A stretch of 64,000 nucleotides of DNA from Phlegmacium glaucopus (GCA_015039465.1 MU130424.1:63094-127093), one strand, 5' to 3'. Counted from the stretch's first letter, positions 23,200 to 35,718 are shown. The notes: generated by a model from the letters alone, not told the origin. Translations and numbers: made by a program.

Positions 23200-23695
23200 C
23201 GTCAATAGGTAAGGCCGTCATCCTTGACTGACGGATGTCCATGACTTTGTGGGCCCAAACCTTAACAGGCGCATTAGTTTTGACAATACTGCCGATTGTA
23301 AAGGGGATCGGGCTAACACTGCAATCGCATAGCCTGCCATACCTGTTATTACTGTTACCAATCCGGGACCTAAAGCATTGAAGAAGTTATCCAATATACA
23401 GTGAAGGGAATAATACAGCACACACCTTCTTGAGCGTAACCAAGTCTGCCATGTCCACTGGTCCTGGGGATTTTGTTTGAGTGATCGATGTGTTAGGGAC
23501 AATGGGATTCCATGCAGGAGTGTCGCCAGTCACCCTTTCTGGTACTGATACAGATACAGATACATAGCCATGGAGCGGCGGTATTTCACCAAAAGAAATC
23601 CTCACCTAAATGATTTGTTCAAATTGAATTGAGCCATCGCTCTTCATGTTAGAAATGACCTGAAGATTGGTTTTACCGCTTGAGCGCCGGGCCAT
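23200..23695 (-). pseudogene. PCMT pseudogene, copy 1
   Basis: The minus strand keeps the PCMT start (MARRSSGKTNLQV, ATG at 23695), the GGCAGACTTGGTTA stretch of the GDGRLGY exon, the following intron and its TTTAG acceptor, and the AAAGTCATGGACATCCG end. The SAM-binding exon and the middle of the gene are missing or scrambled, so no methyltransferase can be made. Confidence 0.75.
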
Positions 23696-23958
23696 TGTTA
23701 ACGTTATGTTGAAGTCGAAACTTCAGACCATAAGATTCGTGCTTACTGAAGGAACAACGAGTCCCATATAGAACGACACAGTATTGCTGTGGCGGTGCCC
23801 AGCCAGCAGCCGCATAATGCCATGGAGACACTGAACGCGGGGTTCCTCCTGGACTCAGCCACAAAAGCAACTACACGTGACGTTGTGATTTTACTGATTA
23901 TCGAGTTCGGAGTTGATCTCGATTGTTATATTCACCACCAATTCAACCAATTCACCGC

Positions 23959-25245
23959 ATGTCCAGCTCCACAGAACCTTTTCTTCCTTTCGATATTATC
24001 GAAAACATTATCGACATCTACATCAACGAAAACGCGAACTATCTCCAAAATGTGAGAGCGCTTTCACTGATAAGCCCACTTTTTCTGCATTTGTGCAGGA
24101 AGTATATGTTTTCCTCAATCCGCATAACGGTTACCAAGTCCTCTCGATATCTACGTACTACCGAGGCGTTCGGAGAGCTTCTCTTAACCACACCCGGAAT
24201 CGCGGGATATATCCACAAACTAAGGATTTTCATCGTAAACCCCGACATCGAGTCCAGATACTTTTTTTCTCGAGTTCCACAACAGCTGACAAGCCTACAA
24301 TCGCTTACAGTTTCGAATTCCTTTTATTCTGTACTGGACTGGAACCTTGTTTCGTCGTCTATGCACCGTTCACTTCTGGATCTCATGCATCTTCCGACAC
24401 TTAAATATCTCCACCTGGGAAAGATGAAAAATTTCCTCATTTCCGATCTCATCCCCTGTTCCAATCTCAAACATCTTTCCGTCCACGAACTTTGCATTGT
24501 CAGTGTCAGTGAAGATGGGGATGCAGATGACGGTGCAGCATCATCTTCACTATGCCACAAACCGCTGCAACTTCAGGTGTTTGATCTACAAACAGACAGT
24601 TTGGAAGACCTGAAATTGCTGGAAGCAAAGTTTTCAGACGGACGGCCAATCCTGGACTTCACTGGTATGGAGAAATTATTCATCAACTTTGGCTGGCCAG
24701 GTGCTGCCGTTCCACTTCAAGAAATCTTTAAAAGGTCCCGGGAACTTCAAGATATTCACCTGAAAGGTAATGATATATTGAATACTTGGTTTACTGGCTG
24801 GTACTCATGACATATGTTTTTTGTAGTTGGCCATGCCTGCTTCCGAGCCCTGAAGTTTGCTACAACGATCACGCCATGCCTAGAAACACTAAGACGAGTG
24901 TGTTTAGATATAAATTCCTGTCAATCGTCAAACGATCCACTGGCAGGGCTTTGTGATGAGCTCGAAGAAGACATCTTGGGAAAGAATAAACTGGAATCTA
25001 TCGAACTTGAAATCACACTATTGATTGAGCAGGATTCCCGGTTAAGTGATGATTGGGCCAGACTGGAGAGGATACTGCTCAAACCTGGATGGCCAATGCT
25101 GAAGCAGGTCTTTCTTCTTGTCATCATTTACTCCGACCATCGGGCAACCTATAACAGGGCTATAAGGACCCTGCTGCCAGCATGCTTCAATGGTTTAAGA
25201 TCAAGCAAGGACTTTTGGTTTTCAATACGAGAAGAAATTATTTAA
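23959..25245 (+). CDS. F-box-like protein, tandem copy 1
   Basis: Two exons, 23959-24766 and 24827-25245, joined at a phase-1 intron, encode 408 aa. The N-terminal 45 residues fit the F-box-like pattern common in agaricomycetes: PFLPFDIIENIIDIYI, then ALSLISPLFLHLCRKYMFSS. The rest is Leu-rich with loosely repeated Leu/Ile strands (LQSLTVSN, LKYLHLGKM, LKHLSVHEL), suggesting an irregular leucine-rich-repeat receptor for substrates of an SCF ubiquitin ligase. Ligase role is inferred; only the fold pattern is seen. Starts further upstream exist (23923), but this ATG aligns with copies 2 and 3. Frame intact. Confidence 0.8.
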
Positions 25246-25649
25246 AGTAAGGTTATTTATGTAGATCTTTGTGCATCCCATTCACTCCAAGCTCTAGAGG
25301 ACTTAGGAAGGAGCACAGCCACTGCATACAAAGAATGATCATTACTTCTACAATTTAATCAGACGTGTTTACCTCAGAACTTTTATATTTATTGGCCTAA
25401 TCTCATAGGGGTGGTTACCAGTCTACCTGAGCTGGAATATCCAGTTAGAGTGATGTAGCATAATTTATGTGTCGGAATAATTGAAAATAGAACATTTGTT
25501 GATGTGGATGATTACTGAAACCATGTTAGTGACTATGGCCATATCAGGACCATATCACCCGAAATATGCTTCCATAATCACTGACATGGTTCAGTAATCA
25601 TTGATATTGAATGATATTATGATTTGGATTTTTCCAACGTATAATATTG

Positions 25650-26410
25650 AAGAGTCGACAATGATTTCAGGAAAACAATTGAAGTGACAGCTACCTTTTC
25701 ATATACGAACAGAAAGGGGACATTCATGGTCATTTCTTGCCTCTGGTCGCCTTCGCTCTCCATTTCCTCGATCGAGTGATGGCTTCTACAGGACTGTCGC
25801 CTCCCGGAGCAAGACCACCGTCACATTTCGTCATTTGCTGGGAATAGGTGGCAATGGCAAGGAAGGTGAAGGTAAGGGAACCAAATCAATTCTGTAGATA
25901 GTCGATACATCCAATTCTTCTAAATCTGAAAGAAAAGTGGAAAGAAAGATAAATGAATATTGAGTGAATTTGAAGAAAAGACGAGATCAAACTCACCTCT
26001 AGGCGCCAGCGCGATGAACATATCTCCATTCAGGAACACTAAAAAGCGGTCAAATCAATCAGTACTCGTCGCAATACCAAAGACACAAATTAATGAAAAA
26101 CGCACAACCTTCTTCATATCCCGCTCGAGAGAATTTGAAGATAAAGATGAAACCAAGACTCACCTCTAGGCACCAGCACGATGAACATATCTCCGGTCGG
26201 GAATGCTAAAAAGCAGTCAAATCAATCAGTACTCGTTGCAGTACCAAAGACAAAAATTAATGAAAAACGCACAACCTTCTTCAAATCCCGCTCATACTCT
26301 CTCTCTCCCACCTATCCACCATCCTCTTCCTCTCCTCCTCCTTCTCTTTCCTACTCGGCTCAAACCCCAAGCAAAAGTATGGGATTTGGAAGATGGAAAG
26401 TAGGGATTAG
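25650..26410 (-). pseudogene. Copied 3' end of the F-box/beta-propeller gene, copy 1
   Basis: It corresponds to the last exons of the gene at 32879-35718. The GFEPSRKEK and DMFIALAPR-type stretches are present, but about 190 nt coding for the Gly-rich part is deleted. The penultimate exon with flanking intron is duplicated with a 167-bp period (starts near 25991 and 26158). Exon phases no longer join. There is no 5' part, so it cannot be expressed as the parent protein. Confidence 0.7.
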
Positions 26411-26530
26411 ATGATAACCTTGGTGAGCCTGGACGGCTACCTTTTGTACATGTCCGTCAGGGAGGCCTCGATAGCTGCGCGGTCATGGGCAGGAACCTTG
26501 TCGCTAAAGGTCACAGGCGTATAAAGAACA
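26411..26530 (-). pseudogene. Exon-like fragment of unknown origin, copy 1
   Basis: The minus strand reads DKVPAHDRAAIEASLTDMYK between a TTTAG acceptor and an AG/GTAG donor-like site. It is repeated at 30086-30205 and absent from unit 3. It looks like a captured exon of a cellular gene that could not be named. Confidence 0.4.
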
Positions 26531-26909
26531 ATTAGTTTCTGCCATTCAGTGTGCTGGGAAAACTACACATATGGGTGGCGAACGCAGACCGTCAGAAGAC
26601 AAATAACGAAGCTGAAATTAAATCATAAAGCCTAGGAATGAAAACACCAATTTTGTGTCGGGACGTACATCGTTACCCATAGGATACCATGAGTCGACCG
26701 ATGAGGGCCGAGGCCTCGCAAAGAAGGAATAGTGGAGAACTCGAATAGAAATTGAAGATAAAGTGTGCGTTAGTTGCCCAATGTGTCCGGCGCGAAGAGA
26801 TGTGACAAGAGATGGGATAGACCGATTAAGAAAATTTGACGCGAAACACCGACTTTTGTTACCAATTCTATGGGAACCCATGTTAGAAGCCCTTGATTTG
26901 TTTAGTCCA

Positions 26910-27404
26910 GAAGTCAATAGGTAAGCGTCATCCTTGGATGTCCATGACTTTTGTGGGCCCAAACCTCAACAGGCACATTAGTCTTGACTATACTGCTGAT
27001 TGTAAAGGGGGTTGGGCTAACACTGCAATCACATAGCCTGGGATTTAATTGAAATTGATTCCCTCCATACCTGTTATTACCGTTACCAATCCGGGACCTA
27101 AAGCATTGAAGAAGTTATCCAATATACAGTGAAAAAATAAATACAGCACACATCTTCTTGAGCGTAACCAAGTCTGCCATGTCCACTGGTCCTGGGGATT
27201 TTGTTTGAGTGATCGATGTGTTGGGGACAATGAGATTCCATGCAGGAGTGTCACCAGTCACCCTTTCTGGTACTGATACAGACATAGCCATGGAGCGGCG
27301 GTAATTCACCAAAAATGATTTGTTCAAATTGAATTGAGCCATCGCTCTTCATGTTAGAAATGACCTGAAGATTGGTTTTACCGCTTGAGCACCGGGCTAT
27401 TGTT
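26910..27404 (-). pseudogene. PCMT pseudogene, copy 2
   Basis: It has the same internal losses as copy 1. In addition the start codon has become ATA at 27398-27400. Confidence 0.75.
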
Positions 27405-27717
27405 AACGTTACGTTGAAGTCGAAACTTCAGACCATAAGATTCGTGCTTACTGAAGGAACAACGAGTCCCATATAGAACGACACAGTATTGCTGTGGCGG
27501 TGCCCAGCCAGCAGCCGCATAATGCCATGGAGACACTGAACGCGGGGTTCCTCCTGGACTCAGCCACAAAAGCAACTACACGTGACGTTGTGATTTTACT
27601 GATTATCGAGTTCGGAGTTGATCTCGATTGTTATATTCACCACCAATTTACCACCATTTCACCACCAATTCATCACCAATTCACCACCAATTCAACCAAT
27701 TCACCACTATATATCGC

Positions 27718-28994
27718 ATGTCCAGCTCCACGGAACCTTTTCTTCCTTTCGATATTATCGAAAACATTGTCGACATCTACATCAACGAAAACGCGAACTA
27801 TCTCCAAAATGTGAGAGCGCTTTCACTGATAAGCCCACTTTTTCTGCATTTGTGCAGGAAGTATATGTTTTCCTCAATCCGCATAAAAGTTACCAAGTCC
27901 TCTCGATATCGACGTACTACCGAGGCGTTCGGAGAGCTTCTCTTAACCACACCCGGAATCGCGGGATATATCCACAAACTAAGGATTTTCATCGTAAACC
28001 CCGACATCGAGTCCAGATACTTTTTTTCTCGAGTTCCACAACAGCTGACAAGCCTACAATCGCTTACAGTTTCGAATTCCTTTTATTCTGTACTGGACTG
28101 GAACCTTGTTTCGTCGTCTATGCACCGTTCACTTCTGGATCTCATGCATCTTCCGACACTTAACTATCTCCACCTGGGAAAGATGGAAAATTTCCTCATT
28201 TCCGATCTCATCCCCTGTTCCAATCTCAAACATCTTTCCGTCGACGAACTTTCCATTGCCAGTGAAGATGGGGATGCAGATGACGGTGCAGCATCATCTT
28301 CACTATGCCACAAACCGCTGCAACTTCAGATGTTTGATCTACAAACATACAGTTTGGAAGACCTGAAATTGCTGGAATCAAAGTTTTCAGACGGACGGCC
28401 AATCCTGGACTTCACTGGTATGGAGAAGTTAGTCATCAACTTTCACTGGCCAGGTGCTGCCGTTCCACTTCAAGAAATCTTTAAAAGGTCTCGGGAACTT
28501 CGAGATATCCACCTGAAAGGTAATGATATATTGAATACTTGGTTTACTGGCTGGTACTCATGACATATTTTTTTGTAGTTGACCATGCCTCCTTCCGAGC
28601 CCTGGAGTTCGCTACAACGATCGCGCCATGCCTAGAAACACTAAGACGAATGTGTTTAGATATAGATTCCAGTAAATCGTCAAACGATCCACTGGCAGGG
28701 CTTTGTGATGAGCTCGAAGATATCTTGGGAAAGAATAAACTGGAATCTATCGAACTTGAAATCACGCTATTGATTGACCAGGATTCCCGGTTAAGTGGTG
28801 ATTGGGCCAGACTGGAGAGGATACTGCTCAAACCTGGATGGCCAATGCTGAAGCAGGTTTTTCTTCTTGTCATCATTTACGCCAACTCTCGGGCGACCTA
28901 TACCTGGGCCCTAAGGACCCTGCTGCCGGCACGCTTCGCTGGTTTAAGATCAAGCAAGGATTTTCGGTTTTCAATACGAGAAGAAAATTTTTAA
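27718..28994 (+). CDS. F-box-like protein, tandem copy 2
   Basis: Exons 27718-28519 and 28579-28994 encode 405 aa. The protein is nearly identical to copy 1 (a two-residue and a one-residue deletion in the acidic and DELEDI stretches, plus scattered substitutions). The sequence before the ATG carries an expanded CACCAATTCA-type tandem repeat (about 27640-27705) not seen in copy 1. Function is as proposed for copy 1: a candidate SCF adaptor with F-box and irregular Leu-rich repeats. Frame intact. Confidence 0.8.
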
Positions 28995-29329
28995 GGTAAG
29001 GTTATATGTAGATCTTTGTGCATCCCGTTCACTCCAAGCTCTAGAGGACTTAGGAAGGAGCACAGCCACTGCATACAAAGAATGATCATTACTTCTATAC
29101 AATTTAATCAGACGTGTTTACCTCAGAACTTTTATATCATTTATTGGTCTAATCTCATAGGGGTGGTTACCAGTCTACCTGCTGGAACATCCAGTTAGAG
29201 TGATGTAGCGTAATTTGTGTGTCGGAATAATTGAAAACAGAATCCATAATCACTGACATAATTCAGTAATCATTGGTATTGAATGATATTATGATTTGGA
29301 ATTTTCCAACGTATAATATTGAAGAGCCA

Positions 29330-30085
29330 ACAATGATTTCAGGAAAACAACAAACGAAGTAAGAGCTACCTTTCCATATACGAACAGAGAGGGGGCATTC
29401 ATGGTCATCTCTTGGCTCTGGCCGCCTTCACTCTCCATTTCCTCGATCGAGTGATGGCTTCTACAGGACTGTCGCCTCCCGGAGCAAGACCACCGTCACA
29501 TTTCGTCATTTGCTGGGAATAGGTGGCAATGGAAGGAAGGTGAGAGTAAGGGAGCCAAATCAATTCTGTAGATAGTCGATACATCCAATTCTTCTAAATC
29601 TGAAAGAAAAAGTGGAAAGAAAGATAAATGAATATCGAGTGAATTTGAAGAAAAGACGAGATCAAACTCACCTCTAGGCGCCAGCGCGATGAACATATCT
29701 CCATTCAGGAACGCTAAAAAGCGGTTAAATCAATCAGTACTCGTCGCAATACCAAAGACACAAATTAATGAAAAACGCACAACCTTCTTCATATCCCGCT
29801 CGAGAGAATTTGAAGATAAAGATGAAACCAAGACTCACCTCTAGGCACCAGCACGATGAACATATCTCCGGTCGGGAATGCTAAAAAGCAGTCAAATCAA
29901 TCAGTACTCGTTGCAGTACCAAAGACAAAAATTAATGAAAAACGCACAACCTTCTTCAAATCCCGCTCATACTCTCTCTCTCCCACCTATCCACCATCCT
30001 CTTCCTCTCCTCCTCCTTCTCTTTCCTACTCGGCTCAAACCCCAAGCAAAAGTATGGGATTTGGAAGATGGAAAGTAGGGATTAG
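29330..30085 (-). pseudogene. Copied 3' end of the F-box/beta-propeller gene, copy 2
   Basis: It is nearly identical to the fragment at 25650-26410, including the 167-bp exon duplication and the deletion of the Gly-rich region. Confidence 0.7.
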
Positions 30086-30205
30086 ATGATAACCTTGGTG
30101 AGCCTGGACGGCTACCTTTTGTACATGTCCGTCAGGGAGGCCTCGATAGCTGCGCGGTCATGGGCAGGAACCTTGTCGCTAAAGGTCACAGGCGTATAAA
30201 GAACA
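30086..30205 (-). pseudogene. Exon-like fragment of unknown origin, copy 2
   Basis: Identical copy of the fragment at 26411-26530, at the unit 2/unit 3 junction. Confidence 0.4.
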
Positions 30206-30599
30206 ATTAGTTTCTGCCATTCAGTGTGCCGGGAAAACTACACATATGGGTGGCGAACGCAGACCGTCAGAAGACAAATAACGAAGCTGAAATTAAATTA
30301 TAAAGCCTAGGAATAAAAACACTAATTTTGTGTCGAGACGTACATCGTTACTCATAGGATGGTGGTAGCTGTAACCATGAGTCGACCGATGAGGGCCGAG
30401 GCCTCGCAAAGAAGGAATAGTGGAGAACTCGAATAGAAATTGAAGATAAAGTGTGCGTTAGTTGCCCAATGTGTCCGGCGCGAAGAGATGTGACAAGAGA
30501 TGGGATAGACCGATTAAGAAAATTTGACGCGAAACACCGACTTTTGTTACCAATTAAATGGGAACCCATGTTAGAAGCCCCATTGATTTGTTAGGTCCC

Positions 30600-31111
30600 G
30601 GAGTCAATAGTAGGTGAGCCCTCATCCTTGACCGACGGAAGTCCATGACCTTAGCAAGCACATTAGTTTTCTATACTACTGATTGTAAAGGGGGTCGGGC
30701 TAACATTGCACTCGCATAGCCTGGGATTTGATTCCCTCCAATCGGACCATACCTATTTATTACCGTTACCATTCCAGGACCTAAAGCATTGGAGAAGTTA
30801 TTGAATATACAGTCACATTGGAAGAAATACAGCACACACCTTCTCTTGAGCGTAACCAAGTCTGCCATGTCCAATGGTCCTGGGGATTTTAAGTGATCGA
30901 TGTGTTAGGGACAACGAGATTCCATACGGGAGTCACTGGAAGGTCACCGGTCAGCCCTTTTCGGTACTGACATAGATACATAGCAATGGAGCGGCAGTAT
31001 TTCACCAAAGAAATCCTCACCTAAACGATTCGCTCGAATTGAATTGAGCCATCTCTCTTCATGTTAGAAATAACCTGAAGATTGTTTTTACCACTTGAAC
31101 TGCCAGGCCAT
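30600..31111 (-). pseudogene. PCMT pseudogene, copy 3
   Basis: It retains the ATG region (near 31111), a stretch matching the GDGRLGY exon, and scattered 3' matches. It is more diverged than copies 1 and 2. Confidence 0.65.
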
Positions 31112-31365
31112 TATTATCGTTACATTGAAGTCCAAACTTGGAAGAGTTAGTATCCCATAGTCAGACCATAAGATTCGTATTTACCGAAGGAACAACGAGT
31201 CTCATACACTAGTAGAACGACACAATGTTGCTGTGGCTGGTGGCCGCGAGCATAACTGTAACTTGATGGAGAGCCACAAAGGCAACTACACGTGACGTTG
31301 TGATTTTTTTATTATATATTCGAGTTGGTCTCGACCCTTATATTCACCACCAAAAGTTCGCCACC

Positions 31366-32652
31366 ATGTTCGACTCCACGGAACCTTTTCTTCCTTTCGA
31401 CGTTATTGAATACATTGTCGACATCTACATCGAAGACTTGGATAACGCGGACTATCTCCAAAATGTGAAAGCGCTTTCATTGACAGGCCCACTTTTTCTG
31501 CATTTGTGCAGGAGCCATATGTTTTACTCCATCGACATAATCATTACCAATTCCTCACATTATTCAGATACTACCGAGGCGTTCGGAGAGCTTCTCTCAA
31601 CCACACCCGAAATTGCGAGATATATCCGTGATCTGAAAATTTACATCGCAGAACCCAACATCAAGTCCACACACTTTTTTTCCCAAGTTCCACAACAGCT
31701 AACTGCATTGCTATCGCTTAGAGTTTCAAATTCCGATTTGGACTGGAACCTTGTTTCGTCTTCTATGCAGCGTTCAATTCTGGATCTCATGCATCTTCCG
31801 ACACTTAGGTATCTCTGCGTGGGACGGATGGAAAATTTCCTCGTTTCCAATCTCATCCCCTGTTCCAATCTCAGACGCCTTTTCGTCAGGCAGTTTAGCA
31901 CTGTCAGTGAAGTTGCAGATGCAGATGACGGTACAGCATCTTCACTGTGCCACAAGCCACTACAATTTCGGATGTTTCATCTACACACGAAAAGTTTGCA
32001 AGACCTGAGTTTGCTGGAAGCAAAGTTTTCAGACGGACGGCCAATCCTGGACTTCACTGTTATGGAGAGGTTATTCATCAACTTTGACTGGCCAGGCGCT
32101 GCCGTTCCGCTTCGAGAAATTTTTAAAAGGTCCCGGGAACTTCGAGATATCCACCTGGAAGGTAATGATATATCGAATACTCGGTTTACTGGCTGGTACT
32201 CATGACATTGGTTTTCTGTAGTTAACCATACCTCCTTCCGAGCCCTCGAGTTCGCTACGGCGATCGCGCCATGCCTAGAAACACTAAGACGAGTGTGTTT
32301 GGATATAATTGCCCGTGAAACGCCAAATGATCCACTGGTAGGGCTTTGTGATGAGCTGGAAGACATCTCGGGAAAGAACATACTGGAATCTATCGAACTT
32401 GAAATCACGCTATTGATTGATGAGGATCATCCGTTAAGTGATGATTGGGCCAGACTGGAGAATATACTGCTCAAACCTGGATGGCCAATGTTGAAGCGGG
32501 TTTTTCTTATTATTGGCATTCATGCTGACTTTTGGGACGGCTATGCCAGGGCTATGGCGAGCCTGCTGAGAGCACACTTCACTGGTTTGAAATCAAGCAA
32601 GACCTTTGATTTTCAGCTTTCAGTACAAGAAGAATGGAGGTTATTTATGTAG
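31366..32652 (+). CDS. F-box-like protein, tandem copy 3
   Basis: Exons 31366-32161 and 32222-32652 encode 408 aa. It is clearly homologous to copies 1 and 2 but more diverged. The start is MFDSTEPFLPFDVIEYIVDI; the Leu-rich body and LKPGWPMLKRVFLI are conserved. The intron position and phase are identical. The frame is intact despite the divergence, which argues that the protein is under selection. Confidence 0.8.
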
Positions 32653-32878
32653 ATATTTGTGTATCCTGTTTGCTCCAAGCTTTAGAGGCTTTAGGAAGGA
32701 GCACAGTCACTGTATACGAAGATAAAAAATTTCTATAGACGTATTTACCTCAGAACTTTTATATCAATTATTGGCCTAATCTCATAGAGGGTGGTTACCA
32801 GTCTGAGCCGGAACATCCAGTTACAGTAATGTAGCAGCCTCTACATGGTTCATATGATTTGAAGAGCCAACAATGATT

Positions 32879-35718
32879 TCAGGAAATCAACAACCAAGGT
32901 AACAGCCGCTCCAACAGGACTATTGCAAGACCACCGTCACCTTTCGTCATTTGCTGGGGAGAGGGTGGTAATGGCAAGGAAGGTGAAGGTGAAGGAGCCA
33001 AATCAACCCTGTAGATCGTCGATACATACGATTCTTCCAAATCTTAAAGAAAAGGAGAAGAAAGATAAATGAATATCGAGTGGATTTGAAGAAAACATGA
33101 AACCAAAGTCACCTCTTGGCGCCAGCGCAACGAACATATCTCCATTCAGGAATGCTAAAAAGCGGTTAAATCAATCAGTATTTGCCGCAATACCAAAGAC
33201 ACAAATTAAGGAAAAACGCACAACGGTACATCCCCATCTTCAAATCCTGCTCATACTCTCTCTCCCATTTATCCATCATCCTCTTCCTCTCCTTCTTCTC
33301 TTTCCTACTTGGCTCAAACCCCAAGCCCGCACCTGCCCCTCCGATCCCTACCTCACCACCAGTACCACCACCACCATGACCCCCACCCACCACATTTGCT
33401 CGGCCTCCTGCTCCGAGCAACTTACATGGCCAGGTAGGGTTCCAATTGAGATATAGACCGGTGTCGGACATCATGAGGCAGCTTACTTCGTTCAGCCAGG
33501 AAGGGTTAGAAAAGTATGGGATTCGGAAGATGGAAAGTTTCGGGGGTGTTGGATGATTGAGACATAGTGCACTGGCATCCTTGGACGTGGCGTTCGAGGA
33601 CTGGGAATGAAGCGGCGAGGAAGGGATAGTAGGTATGACTACATATACCGCGTTTGACTACATGGATCAACCAAAAATGTCAGTCTGTAAGCGAAACGAA
33701 AAGGAAAACAAAGGTCCAGAGACTGACAGTAACAATTCCAATCCTGCCATCCTCATACGCCAAATACACACTCCTTGATGCCGAAGCCGGGCCAAGTTGG
33801 ACATCCAGGGTATTTTCAAATATCCCTTTCTCTTTCTCATATTGTTCACGCCGCTCGCGAGCTTCGCGCCGAACACGACGGTTTTCGCGGCGCCGAGTCG
33901 CTGACGATCGTTTTTTTTGTTGTTCTGGGCTTTTTTGAGAAGTGACGGTGGAGGTTGAAGCTACTGTGGTAAGAGTGGAAGCTGCTATCCTTGTACCGGG
34001 AACAGTAGGCAGAGAAAGCTTTAGAGAGGGAGGCGAAAGGGGTTCAGAGAGGAGAGCCTCGAAGTGGTGTATGATTACCAGCCTGGAGCCGCCTAAGAGA
34101 GCAACGAGGTGCTTGCCGTCACTTGATACATGGACTGATAAAAAGATAGGAATTGAGTGAATGAAGAAAGGAGTAGTACAGAGATAAACATGCCAGCGAT
34201 AAACTCATCAATCACCCTCCTCGCACTTGAATATAGCTCAAAACTACCAATAGGCAGCCTAGTCGTAGCCAACATCCTCACAACCTCTCTTCCCTCCTCT
34301 TTAGCCTCTGCATAAGTATCCCTCTCCTCGACGTCATTACGCCCGATGCCATTCCCAACACCAACCCCCATATTCGACGCCACTTCCCATCTCCACCTCC
34401 CATATCTCCACCTCGTAGAAGGTATGTCCAACACACAGTTCCCGGTCGCACGAGAGAAGACGCGCAAGAGGTTCCCACCTACAAAGAAGAGGTGTCGTGG
34501 GGAGATGTCGACGTATCGGACACGGCCTAGGAATTGGGGCACGGTGTTGGTGTCTTGGTCTTCTTCTTCTTCTTCGCCTTGCCTTCCACCGCCGCCAGGT
34601 TGAATAACTTGTATACCCTCCACAGTCTCCAGTAGCGTTCCCGTCCTCACATCCCACACGAACGCTTTCTCCAGACCCGCTACCAATAGGTGAGGATAGA
34701 CACAACGGAAGGCGCTGGTGGGCTCAGGCATGTGCAGGACAGCGTGTGGGGTGAAGTGGGCTTTGAAATTTGCGAGTTCTGCAGGGGCGGCAGATGAAGA
34801 GGAGGGAAGAGGGCTCGATCTGGTGAGATGGGAAATGTAGTCCATTACATGGAGTTGGCGTTCGTCTGGGGAAGAGGCTGGGTCGATTTCAAATTCGGGT
34901 TCAATTTGAAGTGCATCTGCAGCGCCACCATGGCTGGTTGTGTGAGGTGGGATAGGGATCTCTGCCGTGCGCCTCCACACCTCCTTGTTCCCGTCATCAC
35001 GGTTGAATATCATGAATCCCCCGTCGTATTCGAGGTGGACAAATCCAGGGACATACCACTATAAAGTGAACATTCGATAAATTCATAAACCAAGAAAGAT
35101 GAGAAACAGAATATACCACAGGCAACTCCCAGAGTACCACGTCTGTTTCCAAATCCCTCACTATCAAACCACCTACCTCCGTCGTCGTCATTGTGATTCC
35201 CACTTTTTCATCCACTTTGAAACGGAGCACTTTGGAGTGGTGCGTCGATTCCAATTCTGGCTCTGGTTGTTGCATTTGGGCTGAGCTTGACAGAGGGCGG
35301 GGCGAAGGTACCACGCGAGACGGCGCACGACCTGCCCAAGCTCTTTGAATCATCTTACGTCGTTTACCTGTGTAGAATATGCTTATCAGTGAGTAAAAAA
35401 GAAATGGGAACAAGATATCGTACAAAAGTCCTTCCAATCCGACACACCCAACATTGCCCTGCTCGAGTAGAGCACTTTCCTCACGTCAACCGGTGGTCCG
35501 CCTTGCCTAGGACCAAGCTTCTCAAACAATATCGTCGGACTGGGACTATACCCTTCCAAAAATGCCACCTCTCGATAGATTGTTTCTTTGTTCGTATCGA
35601 TGAAGTTGTACCACTCGCGGTTAACTGTGAGAAGTGCCGAGAGCGTAGAAAGGGGAAGATAGGAAAGAACATGATTCGTTATTTCTGTTGGGAGTTCTGT
35701 TGGAAACATTCTGACCAT
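32879..35718 (-). CDS. F-box protein with beta-propeller-like repeats
   Basis: Seven exons: 35718-35424, 35367-35117, 35058-34194, 34134-33728, 33657-33225, 33154-33113 and 33042-32879. The sum is 2457 nt, 818 aa. An F-box lies at residues ~4-40 (MFPTELPTEITNHVLSYLPL, ALLTVNREWYNFI). Downstream are blade-like strands (GGLIVRDLETDVVLWELPV, HLLVAGLEKAFVWDVRTG, HLFFVGGNLLRVFSRATG, GVHVSSDGKHLVALLGGSRL). A basic linker (RRRENRRVRREARERRE) precedes a Gly-rich stretch. Likely a substrate receptor of an SCF ubiquitin ligase (inferred). Exon 3 to exon 4 uses a GC donor (GGCATG at 34194-34189). The start could also be the ATG at 35709. Confidence 0.8.

Larger units (their letters stand above)
22961..26530. 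repeat. Tandem unit 1 of a ~3.6 kb triplication
   Basis: The unit runs from one ATTAGTTTCTGCCATTCAGT junction to the next. It contains a decayed PCMT (minus), an F-box-like gene (plus) and the copied 3' end of the F-box/beta-propeller gene (minus), plus a short exon-like piece at the end. It is nearly identical to unit 2 over the F-box gene and downstream. Confidence 0.88.
26531..30205. repeat. Tandem unit 2 of the triplication
   Basis: It has the same gene order as unit 1. The two units are almost identical, more so than either is to unit 3, implying a recent second duplication or conversion. Confidence 0.88.
30206..33535. repeat. Tandem unit 3 (most diverged copy, joined to the parental gene)
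   Basis: It starts at the same junction sequence as units 1 and 2. It holds a PCMT remnant, F-box-like copy 3 and the true 3' end of the F-box/beta-propeller gene. Because this copy is continuous with the complete gene to its right, it is likely the ancestral arrangement. Confidence 0.8.
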
